Below are positions 25,961 through 34,512 of a stretch of DNA of 64,000 nucleotides, one piece after another. This DNA comes from JAFDVL01 sp963794955. GTDB taxonomy: Bacteria > Acidobacteriota > Blastocatellia > RBC074. Under the pieces are notes generated by a model. It saw only the letters and a program-made list of their open reading frames with translations, ran no database searches and was not told the DNA's origin. The stretch covers positions 248,001-312,000 of the forward strand of contig CAWCGF010000011.1 in NCBI GenBank assembly GCA_963794955.1, read 5' to 3'. The first letter of the stretch is position 1; each line of letters starts with the position of its first letter. A program made the translations under genes and the position numbers.

Positions 25961-26139
25961 CGGAGCCTCAATTAAAAAGGGAAAAGTTGATAAACATCCT
26001 GACCAGTTCTCAAATTAACGCAGCCCCCCATGCTGTGTCAAATTAGATGTTTTTCATTGCATCCAAGGCGTGAGATCATTAAGCTTCGCTTTTTGCTTTT
26101 GCACTACAATAATTGATCACCGCCCCTCGAATAAAACTT

Positions 26140-27414
26140 ATGTCCACAAAAACAACTCTTGGAATTTTAGGTCTTGGCACCGTTGGCACTGGCGTTGTCA
26201 AACTATTGCGGGACAATCCGCAGTTTGAGATTCGTGCCATTGCGGTACGCGATAAAAACAAACCACGCGAACTTGATCTTTCGACTTTCCACGTTACTGA
26301 CAATGCTTTTGAACTAGCGGACGATCCCCACATCGAAATCATCGTCGAGGTCGCGGGCGGCATCGGTCAGGTTCACGAAGTCGTCAAACGCGCGCTCACG
26401 AATGGCAAGCATATCATCACGGCGAACAAAGAAATGATTGCCAAATACGGGCCGGAGATTTTTGAAGCGGCCCATCGTCACAACGTCACGGTGTTCTTTG
26501 AAGCGGCGGTTGGCGGCGGCATTCCATTAATTTCGACCATGCAACGAGGGCTGCAAGCCAATCGCATCTCGAAGGTCGCGGGCATCGTCAACGGCACCAC
26601 GAATTACATCCTGACCATGATGGAGCAGGAAAAGAAACCGTTTGCCGAAGCCTTACGCGAAGCCCAGGCCAAAGGCTACGCCGAAGCCGATCCGACGGAT
26701 GATATTGAAGGCAATGATGTCGTGTACAAAATTGCGATCCTGGCTTCGCTCGCATTTCAGGCTCCGGTTGAAGTGGGGAAAATTTATCGCCAAGGCATCG
26801 CTCAAATTAGTGATTTGGATATTCAGCTTGCCCGCGAATTCGGTTATCGCATCAAGATGATCGGCTTGGCGCAACCTGTTGGCAGCGCGGGCAAAATTGA
26901 TGTGCGTGCGCATCCGATGCTGGTGCCCTTGCATCATCCGTTAGCGGGCGTCGAAGGCGTCAACAATGCGATTTTTATTAGCGGCAGTGCGGTGGGCGAA
27001 ATCATGCTCTCCGGGCCAGGCGCGGGTCAGTTCCCGACGGCGAGCGCCGTTGTAGGCGATGTCATCAACCTGGCCAGTGCCTTAAAGCTGCCGGATTTTG
27101 CCCGTTATTTCCAACCGGCGATGAATTCCGAAACCTGTGAGGTCAGCCCGATTGAAGAGACAACGAACGCGTATTACATTCGCCTGGAAACGTTAGATGT
27201 GCCCGGGGTAATCGGGCAGTTAGGCTTGGCCTGCGGTGAGCACGGCATCAGTTTGTTGGGGCTGGTGCAAAAGGGAGTAACGGAAGATGGGATCGCTACG
27301 ATTGTCTTACTCACACATCAGGTCAAGGAAAGCCACTTGCAGGCAGCCTTGCGCGATATTCGCAAACAAGGTACAACCAAAGATATTCCGGTAGTGTTAC
27401 GGGTTCTAAGTTAA
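26140..27414 (+). CDS. hom: Homoserine dehydrogenase
   Basis: A 424-residue enzyme reducing aspartate semialdehyde to homoserine for threonine and methionine synthesis. It has the NAD(P)-binding GLGTVGTG, ITANKEMIAKYG, the family motif GIVNGTTNYIL, and ADPTDDIEGNDVVYK with the catalytic Asp/Lys. The regulatory ACT domain is at the C-terminus (LDVPGVIGQLGLACGEHGIS), indicating threonine feedback control by family knowledge. The ATG at 26140 is preferred over an upstream TTG at 26113; no strong ribosome site is seen. It is a single gene rather than a fusion with aspartokinase. Confidence 0.96.
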   Translation: MSTKTTLGILGLGTVGTGVVKLLRDNPQFEIRAIAVRDKNKPRELDLSTFHVTDNAFELADDPHIEIIVEVAGGIGQVHEVVKRALTNGKHIITANKEMIAKYGPEIFEAAHRHNVTVFFEAAVGGGIPLISTMQRGLQANRISKVAGIVNGTTNYILTMMEQEKKPFAEALREAQAKGYAEADPTDDIEGNDVVYKIAILASLAFQAPVEVGKIYRQGIAQISDLDIQLAREFGYRIKMIGLAQPVGSAGKIDVRAHPMLVPLHHPLAGVEGVNNAIFISGSAVGEIMLSGPGAGQFPTASAVVGDVINLASALKLPDFARYFQPAMNSETCEVSPIEETTNAYYIRLETLDVPGVIGQLGLACGEHGISLLGLVQKGVTEDGIATIVLLTHQVKESHLQAALRDIRKQGTTKDIPVVLRVLS

Positions 27415-27513
27415 TATAAAATCAGTAGGCAAAAGCTGCGATCAAAAGCCACATGAGAAACGTACATCGCTTTGGTTTTTGGAAAAGCGCTTTTGCCTTT
27501 TGATTTACGGTTT

Positions 27514-29100
27514 ATGCCCCAACTCAAACTAGAGAACAGTTTAGTTGACGAACGCTATGAGGTGCGCGAGCGGCTGAGCCTCGGCAGTTATGCCGAAATC
27601 TTTGTGGCGCGTGACCGCCGCGCGAACGGGCAGGAACTTGTCATCAAGGCGCTGAACACGCACCTGCAAGGCACGCCTGAATCTGATCTGGAAAAAACCC
27701 TCATTGAGAATTTTCAAAACGAAGCCATTGCATTAGATGCCGTGCGGCACCCGCATGTGATTCTGCGGCTCGGTCACGGCACGGCTGCGGATTTGAATGG
27801 GGTGCCGTTTCATTATCTGGTGTTGGAATATTTGCCGGGTGGCGATTTATTGCGATTGTGTAAGGACTGCCCGGGCAGCGCGCTGGATTTGCAAAAGGCG
27901 CTATTTTATTACAAACAGGTATGTGAGGCGCTGGCGTATGCCCATAGTAAAGGCGTGATTCATCGTGATCTGAAGCCGAATAACTTTTTGCTCAGCCGGG
28001 ATCAGTCCTTGCTGAAAGTCGCGGATTTTGGCGTGGCTAAAATCACCGGAGAAGGGAACGCGGAAATTACGCGTGTCGGCGCGGATATTTATGCACCGCC
28101 TGAACATCACCCGGATGAATCACGCGGTCACGTCGGACGCTTGACGGCGGCAGCCGATATTTATTCGTTGGCGAAAAGCTTCTACACTGTGATCAGCGGA
28201 CGCCCACCCTCACAATTTATTCGCCGCCCTATTACGTTTTTGCCAGAGACGATCAAGCAGCAGCCCTGGGCCGAAAGTTTGCTCACCATATTGCAGCGCG
28301 CAACGGCAGAAAAGGCACCAGAGCGATATGCCACGATCATTGAGTTCTGGAGCGAATTGGCCAATGTGGCCGCCAAAACGTCATCGGTGCGGAGTGTTGT
28401 GACCGTGGAAGATGACGCGACGCGCGTGCGCTCCAAGGACGTGAAAGTTGCATTGAAAGTTGCGCCCACCAATATTCCCGCTTCGCCACAGCAGCCGGAA
28501 TTTACTTCGTTCCTGGCCAACGAAAAGCCGCACCTGGCCACTTCCACGCCAGCCACGCCCGTGGCAGAGAAGCGCAAAATAGTGGTTAATTTCGATGTCC
28601 CCAAAGCGGAACCCACGTCCGTTGCCAAAACAGAAGCTGCCCGCCCACCTGTTGTACCACGCCGCCAATCATCGTCTGTGCCAGAGCCGAGCAGGGCGCT
28701 GGAATCCTTTATGGCACCAATGTGGCGACGTGTAGCTGTGGCGCTACTGGCACTGCTTTTCTTGACGACCCTGGTTAGCGTCTATCGTTACGCCAGACAG
28801 CGCCGCACACCTTCTGCGGCTACCAACATACCTAATACCCCAACCAGCAAGATTTTTGGCGAACAACTCGAAGTCATTGCAGATGGTCTTACTGTTCGGC
28901 TTGGACCGGGGGCGAGTTTTGACAAACTAGGGGAAATAACGCAGAACTCCAAGCACAAGGTGTTGAGTAAAAACCCGAATGGCTGGGTGCAAATCGAAGT
29001 TAGCGAATGGAGTCCGAATTACCCGGCGGGGTCACAAAAGCAGGGTTGGGTCAATGGTAACCCAAAGTTTGTTAATATCACCGCGCGGGGCTGGTTCTAA
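27514..29100 (+). CDS. Membrane Ser/Thr protein kinase (PknB-like) with SH3-like tail
   Basis: A 528-residue Hanks-type kinase. The glycine loop is LSLGSYAEIF (unusual, only one Gly), the ATP lysine is in LVIKAL, the catalytic loop HRDLKPNN has Asp152, and the DFG Asp is 171. A Pro/Thr/Ser-rich linker (about 295-400) precedes one membrane segment (about 405-425, VAVALLALLFLTTLVSVY). Outside is a bacterial SH3-like domain (LTVRLGPGASFDKLGEI), which could sense the cell wall. An FHA protein gene follows 28 bases later; together they suggest a kinase-phosphothreonine reader pair. The start at 27514 gives a normal N-terminus. Confidence 0.93.
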   Translation: MPQLKLENSLVDERYEVRERLSLGSYAEIFVARDRRANGQELVIKALNTHLQGTPESDLEKTLIENFQNEAIALDAVRHPHVILRLGHGTAADLNGVPFHYLVLEYLPGGDLLRLCKDCPGSALDLQKALFYYKQVCEALAYAHSKGVIHRDLKPNNFLLSRDQSLLKVADFGVAKITGEGNAEITRVGADIYAPPEHHPDESRGHVGRLTAAADIYSLAKSFYTVISGRPPSQFIRRPITFLPETIKQQPWAESLLTILQRATAEKAPERYATIIEFWSELANVAAKTSSVRSVVTVEDDATRVRSKDVKVALKVAPTNIPASPQQPEFTSFLANEKPHLATSTPATPVAEKRKIVVNFDVPKAEPTSVAKTEAARPPVVPRRQSSSVPEPSRALESFMAPMWRRVAVALLALLFLTTLVSVYRYARQRRTPSAATNIPNTPTSKIFGEQLEVIADGLTVRLGPGASFDKLGEITQNSKHKVLSKNPNGWVQIEVSEWSPNYPAGSQKQGWVNGNPKFVNITARGWF

Positions 29101-29128
29101 CAGCGAATAACTACTCATCGGAGCAATT

Positions 29129-30022
29129 ATGGGTCTTAAAAACTTACTCAGTGATTTCAGAAAATGGCTGGATGGCGAGGATGCTGCTTCCCTGGGTCCC
29201 GAAGCGCCGCCGGCGCGCCGTGAATGGGAAGAGTTTCTAGTGTCGGTGGCGCGGGAGGTGGAAACAGCGATGCAACGCGAAATGTTTACGCCCCCTGGCG
29301 GCCCGACGTACATTCCGCGTGAATATCTGGTGTTTCTGAGCAAAGCGGATGATGCGCAGTGGCAAGGCGATAAGCGAGAAGGGCTACAACGCGGGCTGTA
29401 TCACGTCTTATCAGAACGCGCCAAAGAATTGATGCAGGACAAAGATGTGCAAACCAAAAGCTTCGCGTTGGAACTGCGTGTAGATGGTACGTTGGAAAAG
29501 GGGCAATATCGTGTGCAGCCGGTGTGGGACAGCACGGCCCCGAAAACCGAAGTTAAACCTCGCAAACCCGTTGCCGCTCCGGTTGTCGCGCCTACTGATC
29601 TTGAAGAAACGATTACGGCTCCCCTCAATGAAAGTGCAGCTACGATTGTGCGCCCGCGCGCGCCCTTGTTCATGATCGAATATGGTCGTGCCGGAGCATC
29701 TGCTGAAACCTTCCCTTGTCATAAAACGACTATCACGATTGGCCGGGGCGCGAAGGATATGCAAGTGGACTTACGTTTGGATGGAGACCTCGAAATTAGT
29801 CGCAAACATGCCACGCTGGAGCGAGTGGAGAGGGGAGGGTTTGCCATTATCTGTGAAGGCCGTAATTCGCTCGAAGTGGCAGGCCGGGAAGTCGCACAAG
29901 GAGATCGCGTCGAATTCGAGGTCGGCGAGATGGTCAAGATCGGAATTTACCAGCTCAAATGCGGAACGCCGAACAAGGCTGAAGTAGCACCGTCAGTAAA
30001 CACTTCAACGCCTGAAGCGTAA
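29129..30022 (+). CDS. FhaA-like protein: DUF3662-like N-terminus plus FHA domain
   Basis: A 297-residue protein. Residues 1-130 resemble the DUF3662 N-terminal domain of FhaA (MGLKNLLSDFRKWL, AMQREM, YIPREYLVFLS, LQRGLYHVLSERAKE). A Thr-rich linker follows (DLEETITAPLN, AATIVRP), then an FHA domain at about 190-285 with GRGAKD, SRKHA and the RNSL turn. FHA domains bind phosphothreonine, and the linker threonines are natural targets for the upstream kinase. The gene is tightly linked behind the kinase gene. In Actinobacteria FhaA works with PknB in cell-wall control; the same role here is inference. Confidence 0.88.
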   Translation: MGLKNLLSDFRKWLDGEDAASLGPEAPPARREWEEFLVSVAREVETAMQREMFTPPGGPTYIPREYLVFLSKADDAQWQGDKREGLQRGLYHVLSERAKELMQDKDVQTKSFALELRVDGTLEKGQYRVQPVWDSTAPKTEVKPRKPVAAPVVAPTDLEETITAPLNESAATIVRPRAPLFMIEYGRAGASAETFPCHKTTITIGRGAKDMQVDLRLDGDLEISRKHATLERVERGGFAIICEGRNSLEVAGREVAQGDRVEFEVGEMVKIGIYQLKCGTPNKAEVAPSVNTSTPEA

Positions 30023-30024
30023 GC

Positions 30025-30456
30025 CTACAAAATCAAGCGCCGCAAAACTCCTTGCCAGATCGTAGTGTCGTCCGACAGGATGAGAAGACCGTATTTGTTG
30101 TTTCCCTTGGGATCGATGGTGCCTGCCAAACGCGCGACTCGGGCACAGATGTGGGTGTCTTCTTCAGGATGCAAAATGGTAATGATAATGCGCTCTTCCA
30201 AGTGCAATTCCAGGAGCGTTTGTATGAGGAGACCGGTGACACTTATATCAAGGCTACGGGCCATCCCCTTCTTTTCTGGCGTAGTAACTTGTAAATCTAT
30301 TTCCACGGGGATACGTGCCATGTACTGACGGCGATCATTAACTGACAGCGTGATCTCTCCCGGTTTGGCAACTTGGTGAGGAATAGGGGCGGGCAGGGAC
30401 TCCTCAATAATTGTAATATGTATCTCGTTTTCACTTTGGGAATCGTTATCGTTCAT
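30025..30456 (-). CDS. PilZ domain protein with unusual Arg spacing
   Basis: A 143-residue soluble protein with a PilZ domain at about 40-135. The second c-di-GMP motif (D/N)xSxxG is intact in DISVTGL. The first, usually RxxxR, appears as RRQYMAR, which gives no exact RxxxR pair, so c-di-GMP binding is uncertain. The N-terminal 35 residues are acidic and unassigned. The gene ends two bases after the FHA gene stop on the opposite strand, so the two converge without space. Likely a regulator of surface behaviour, by family. Confidence 0.75.
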   Translation of the reverse strand: MNDNDSQSENEIHITIIEESLPAPIPHQVAKPGEITLSVNDRRQYMARIPVEIDLQVTTPEKKGMARSLDISVTGLLIQTLLELHLEERIIITILHPEEDTHICARVARLAGTIDPKGNNKYGLLILSDDTTIWQGVLRRLIL

Positions 30457-30654
30457 GGATACTGCCTCACAAGATTTAGTTAGCTTCAGTTAGGATTAGT
30501 TGCTTGGGGCGGGTGACTTATGCAGTGTAACACACCTTAATAGTTGCGCCAGCCTCTAACGATGAAGATAATTGTCCGGTAGCCCCTTGTTGCTCGTGCA
30601 GCCAGCCCGGTTGCAGGTCATTTGTCAATGCCCGTTTTTGAGGAGGCAATCGCC

Positions 30655-31821
30655 ATGATTCGGCTCAAACAACTCTTGCTCGGAAAATTCGTTGCTATTT
30701 TGTTGGCCACCCAGTTGCTGAGTGGATTTCCCGCGCAACGTTCTTATTTTGCGCTCGAAGCGCAATCCAGTCGCATTAACATTGCGCAATTGAGTCAGAA
30801 GATTTCTGAACCCGGCGGCTATTTCGGTTCAGACAATCTGGTTTCCAACGAACTTTCCTATCAACACATCATTCCAAAGCTAAAGGAAATGGGGGTTGGC
30901 GGAGGCGTGTATGTGGGGGTCGGCCCGGATCAGAGTTTTACCTATATCGCTGCCATCAGACCGAATAAAGCTTTCATGCTCGACATTCGACGCGATTGCC
31001 TGTTGCATCATTTGCTTTTCAAAGCCTTGTTCATGAGCGCGCGCAATCGGGCGGAATATTTGTCTCTAATGTTCGGGCGACCTGTCCCGGCACATTTGAA
31101 GGACTGGAACAAGAAAACGCTCAAAGAGTTGATCGAATACATTGATCGCACGCCCGCCGATGCGAAGCTCTTTGAGAAATATCGCACGGACATCAAACAG
31201 CAAATCAACAAATTTGGTTTCAATCTCTCCGACCGCGATCAGGAAGCAATTGAGCGGATTTACCGGGCGTTTTATCAATCAGGCATGGAAGTGCGTTATA
31301 TCATTCGGGATCGTCCGATGCCGTCCAATCGCTACTTTCCCAGTTACCGCAGCATCCTGCTTGAAACGGATCTCGATAATCAACAGCGCAACTATCTGGC
31401 GACCGAAGAGAGCTATCAGTTCCTCAAAAAAATGCAGGAGCAGAATTTGATCATCCCGATCACCGGAGATTTAGCGGGCGATCATGCCGTGCGTGAACTG
31501 GGCAAGTATTTGCAGGAAACTGGCGAAAAGATCTCGGCCTTTTATGTCTCAAATGTGGAGTTTTATCTGTGGCGGCAAAGCGGCAGCTTCGAGCGGTTTG
31601 TGCAGAATTTGAAAAGCCTGCCGACAGACAACAAGAGCGTTATCATTCGCAGCTATTTCAATTATGCGTACTATGCCTATCAGCATCCGAAAACCGTCGA
31701 AAATCACTTCAGTGTGCAGCAATTTCAAACCATCCAAAGTCTGATCAAAGATATGGACCCGGCAACCGGTGGTTATAATTCGTATTACGATCTCGTAACG
31801 CGGCATATGGTGGATTATTGA
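30655..31821 (+). CDS. Exported LIC10091-like protein, function unknown
   Basis: A 388-residue protein with an N-terminal hydrophobic signal (LLGKFVAILLATQLLSGFPA). The body looks like an alpha/beta fold: GGGVYVGVGPDQSFTYIAAI, then AFMLDIRRDCLLHHLLFKAL, later PITGDLAGDHAVRELGKYL and FYVSNVEFYLW. These recall the LIC10091 family, whose fold resembles SAM-dependent methyltransferases; I assign it from memory and with reserve. GAGGAGG lies before the ATG at 30655, which decides it over an in-frame ATG at 30622. The function, including whether SAM is bound, is unknown. The gene stands alone. Confidence 0.62.
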   Translation: MIRLKQLLLGKFVAILLATQLLSGFPAQRSYFALEAQSSRINIAQLSQKISEPGGYFGSDNLVSNELSYQHIIPKLKEMGVGGGVYVGVGPDQSFTYIAAIRPNKAFMLDIRRDCLLHHLLFKALFMSARNRAEYLSLMFGRPVPAHLKDWNKKTLKELIEYIDRTPADAKLFEKYRTDIKQQINKFGFNLSDRDQEAIERIYRAFYQSGMEVRYIIRDRPMPSNRYFPSYRSILLETDLDNQQRNYLATEESYQFLKKMQEQNLIIPITGDLAGDHAVRELGKYLQETGEKISAFYVSNVEFYLWRQSGSFERFVQNLKSLPTDNKSVIIRSYFNYAYYAYQHPKTVENHFSVQQFQTIQSLIKDMDPATGGYNSYYDLVTRHMVDY

Positions 31822-31915
31822 CAGCCATTAGCGGTTAGCCAGTAGCGAACAGCAGAGTTTTTAGCCAATGGCTAAAAGCTAATTGCTAACTGCTTCGGGT
31901 AACTGACAACGGACA
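31822..31915. repeat. Intergenic run of AGCTAA/TTAGC-type repeat words
   Basis: Directly after the stop codon the spacer carries repeated TTAGC, GCTAA and AGCTAAT words. They include a perfect hairpin TTTTAGCC-AAT-GGCTAAAA (31859-31877) that could stop transcription before yebC. Similar words make up the actB-actC spacer at 63330-63414. Confidence 0.55.
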
Positions 31916-31976
31916 AGCTGTCTGCTATAGTACCGCGCTTACTTCCTCCAACCCTTTTTTCTCTCGAGGTAAACCA

Positions 31977-32726
31977 ATGTCAGGGCACTCAAAATGGCAT
32001 ACAATTAAGCACAAAAAAGGCGCGCTTGATGCCAAGCGCGGTAAGATTTTTACGCGGCTGATTAAGGAAATTACCGTCGCGGCACGCAGCGGCAGCAGCG
32101 GCGATGTGAACCTTAACGCGCGGTTGCGCAAGGCGGTCACCGATGCCAAGGCCAGCAACATGCCGAACGATACAATTGATAAAGCCATCAAACGCGGCAC
32201 GGGCGAATTGGAAGGCGTGAATTACGAAGAAATCACCTACGAAGGTTACGGCCCGGCAGGCGTGGCGGTCATCCTCGAAACAATGACCGACAATCGCAAC
32301 CGCACAGTGGCGGAAATTCGCCACCTGTTTGGCAAGAATGGTGGCAACCTAGGCGAAGCCAATTCGGTGGCCTGGATGTTTGATCGCAAAGGTTCCATCC
32401 TTGTTGATGTCAACGCAAAAGGCGAAGATGAAATAATGGAAATCGCGCTCAACGCCGGTGCCGAAGACATTCAAACAGAAGCCGACAGTTATCAAATCCT
32501 GACTGCGCCGGAAGATTTCGACACGGTTCTCGAAGCTGTCAAAGCCGCAGGCATCGAACCTATCGAAGCCGAAATCTCCAAGATTCCGCAAAACTACATC
32601 AAACTCGAAGGCAAAGATGCGCAGCAAATGCTCAAGCTGTATGAAGCACTCGACGATCACGACGATGTGCAAAAGGTCTTTGCCAACTTTGATATTGATG
32701 AAGCGACGATGGAACAAGCTGGATAA
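31977..32726 (+). CDS. yebC: YebC/PmpR/TACO1 family translation or transcription regulator
   Basis: A 249-residue protein matching the YebC family end to end: MSGHSKWHTIKHKKGALDAK start, GKIFTRLIKEI, NMPNDTIDKAIKRG, EGYGPAGVAV and MTDNRNRTVAEIRH. Members act as DNA-binding regulators or help ribosomes through proline stretches; which applies here is unknown. In many bacteria yebC lies next to ruvC. Here the following gene is recU, a different Holliday-junction resolvase, 64 bases on. ClpS and other housekeeping genes are far away. Confidence 0.96.
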   Translation: MSGHSKWHTIKHKKGALDAKRGKIFTRLIKEITVAARSGSSGDVNLNARLRKAVTDAKASNMPNDTIDKAIKRGTGELEGVNYEEITYEGYGPAGVAVILETMTDNRNRTVAEIRHLFGKNGGNLGEANSVAWMFDRKGSILVDVNAKGEDEIMEIALNAGAEDIQTEADSYQILTAPEDFDTVLEAVKAAGIEPIEAEISKIPQNYIKLEGKDAQQMLKLYEALDDHDDVQKVFANFDIDEATMEQAG

Positions 32727-32790
32727 TTGGCGTCAGGTGTTGGGTGTTAGGTGTGAGTAACCTGACCCCTGACCCTGACCCGCGACACCT
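32727..32790. repeat. Low-complexity spacer of GGTGTTAGG and CCTGACCC words
   Basis: The yebC-recU spacer is made of TCAGGTGTTGGGTGTTAGGT followed, after a short gap, by CCTGACCCCTGACCCTGACC. The two halves are partly complementary, so a transcript could fold. Its origin is unclear; it resembles the other word-like spacers in this window. Confidence 0.45.
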
Positions 32791-33495
32791 ATGACCCTCA
32801 AACGCCGCGGCGCGGAAACCGGCAGCGGTTTTCAAGATACAATCAACCGTACCAACGAAGCTTATGAGAAATTAGGGCGCGCCTGCATCACGCGCAAGGC
32901 GATTCCCGGCAAATACCTGATTGAGCGTGGCGAAGCGCGACGCGGATTGGCTTTGCCCTCTATGAATCTTTCGTCGCCCGGCACGCAAGCCCGGCTTACT
33001 TCCCATCATCTCAAAGGCTTCATCAAAGACAACAAGGCGAAAGACTGGCGCAAATTTATTCCCGAATCCAAAGCCGAGCCGGATTACGGTGGCACGCTTG
33101 CGCCTGATGGCCGGGCAATTTATTACGACGCCAAAACCACGCGGCGCGAGGTGCTGGATTTCGATAATCTCCATGCTCACCAGATTGAATTTTTGGAGCG
33201 CGCAGCGCGTATGGGGGCAGTTGCCGGCTTCCTGGTCGAGTTCAGCGCGCATCAGGAAGTGTATTTTTTGCCGATTCAACTGGTCGTCCAATGGCGAGAA
33301 AGCGCAACACGCAAAAGCATCCCTTATCAATTTTTCGCCAATTACCTCGCGCTCGCACCACCGGGCAAAGGGTTCGTGATCTTTGATTACCTCGCTGCGA
33401 TTGAAGTGCAGGAACGACGGTATCGGAAGGATTTCTCCGCTTTCAAAATGTCTTTTCCAGCCACCAAAAGAAAACAAAACGCAGCTACCTCCTAA
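32791..33495 (+). CDS. recU: RecU-type Holliday junction resolvase
   Basis: A 234-residue endonuclease-fold protein. It matches RecU in order: GSGFQDTINRTNEAYEKLG, ACITRKAIPGKYL, PDYGGTLAP and YYDAKTTRRE with the acidic and Lys catalytic residues, HAHQIEFL, GAVAGFLVEF, and a final region before a basic tail. RecU resolves four-way junctions and is best known from Firmicutes, where it replaces RuvC. An insertion of about 40 residues (around 45-85, MNLSSPGTQARLTSHHLKGF) distinguishes it from the short form. Its position behind yebC is where ruvC often lies. Start at 32791 gives the usual N-terminus; no clear ribosome site. Confidence 0.82.
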   Translation: MTLKRRGAETGSGFQDTINRTNEAYEKLGRACITRKAIPGKYLIERGEARRGLALPSMNLSSPGTQARLTSHHLKGFIKDNKAKDWRKFIPESKAEPDYGGTLAPDGRAIYYDAKTTRREVLDFDNLHAHQIEFLERAARMGAVAGFLVEFSAHQEVYFLPIQLVVQWRESATRKSIPYQFFANYLALAPPGKGFVIFDYLAAIEVQERRYRKDFSAFKMSFPATKRKQNAATS

Positions 33496-33685
33496 GCCGA
33501 TTTGCTCTTCCTTAAATCTATAAAAAATTCCCTTTGCAAAAAAAATCTGAAATGTTTTGCGGCCTAGCTCCATATAGAATTGAGGTTACGCTAACAATTC
33601 CTTTTAAATGTTTTGACTTATGCGTTTTTTTTACCTGGTTCGAGCCGGGTAGAAATTAACGAACGACAGTGAGGTAAACTTACCC

Positions 33686-34459
33686 ATGAAACGCCCCTTT
33701 TTTACCCTGTTCTGTGTGCCCATCCTGCTGGCCACACTTTTTATTGCTGTCTCTGCCCAGACCTTCCCTATCAAGAAACGTCAGAAGAACATTCCTGGCC
33801 AGCGGGCGGTCATTTATGACGATCGCTTGTCGGCCTTGCGTACGGAGCCGGATGTCAAAGCCCAACTCATTTCCCGGCTGCATCGGGATCGTGAAGTTGG
33901 CATCATAGGCGCGGCGCGGCGCGCCAACAGCGGCCCACTGTTTTATCCTGTAGCAGTGTCGCGCAATGTGCGGGGCTGGGTCATTGCTGAAGCCCTGGCG
34001 CGCCCGCAGCGTGGGCACGATGCCACACGCTTGATGAGCTTGATCGCAGACACGAAAGACGATTTCGCACGCGCCCGGTTAGCCCGCCTCTGCGCCGATC
34101 AGTATCGCGGACTGGAACTCGCGCCACGTGCCTTGTTGGTCGTTGGCGAAGCCGCCGAGCGGGCCGCTGGCAAACTTTCCCGCGATGCCCAAAAGCGCGT
34201 AGGCGACCCCGACGAGACGCTGGATAAAAACCTGCGTGAACGGGAATATCTCCTGAATTATGTCGGGCTGGATCGCTACAACAAACTCGGCATCACGTTT
34301 GACTACGACGAAGCCAGCCGGAATTTAGTTTATGACGGTGGCGCGTATCGGGAGATCATGAAAAAGTACGCGCGCAGTCCCGAAGCCATCGAAGCCAAAG
34401 CCCGCCTGGAAAAACTGAAGCAAAATACAAATCAGCTTTCTCAGCACGACGCGAAGTAG
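33686..34459 (+). CDS. Secreted protein with SH3-like N-terminal domain
   Basis: A 257-residue exported protein. The signal peptide spans about 1-25 (FCVPILLATLFIAVSAQ). Residues 40-105 form an SH3-like beta domain (ALRTEPDVKAQLISRL, REVGIIGAARR, RGWVIAEALARP), a fold often binding peptidoglycan. The rest (about 115-257) is helical and charged (DFARARLARLCADQY, EAIEAKARLEKLK). Function is unknown. GAGG lies about 12 bases before the ATG. The 190-base spacer upstream holds a T-run and a hairpin ACCTGG-TTCGAG-CCGGGT, but no gene. Confidence 0.75.
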   Translation: MKRPFFTLFCVPILLATLFIAVSAQTFPIKKRQKNIPGQRAVIYDDRLSALRTEPDVKAQLISRLHRDREVGIIGAARRANSGPLFYPVAVSRNVRGWVIAEALARPQRGHDATRLMSLIADTKDDFARARLARLCADQYRGLELAPRALLVVGEAAERAAGKLSRDAQKRVGDPDETLDKNLREREYLLNYVGLDRYNKLGITFDYDEASRNLVYDGGAYREIMKKYARSPEAIEAKARLEKLKQNTNQLSQHDAK

Positions 34460-34512
34460 ATGGAGAGATGGGGAAAAGCGTGTAGCGAGTGCCCTCGGTC
34501 CCTCTGCTATCG

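Noticed and set aside
31822..31915. Repeats considered as a CRISPR array
   Set aside because: The words are short, unevenly spaced and overlap each other; there are no unique spacers and no cas genes.
33633..33650. ACCTGG-TTCGAG-CCGGGT looks like a tRNA T-arm
   Set aside because: The loop is six bases and no acceptor, D or anticodon arm can be built around it, so it is only a hairpin.
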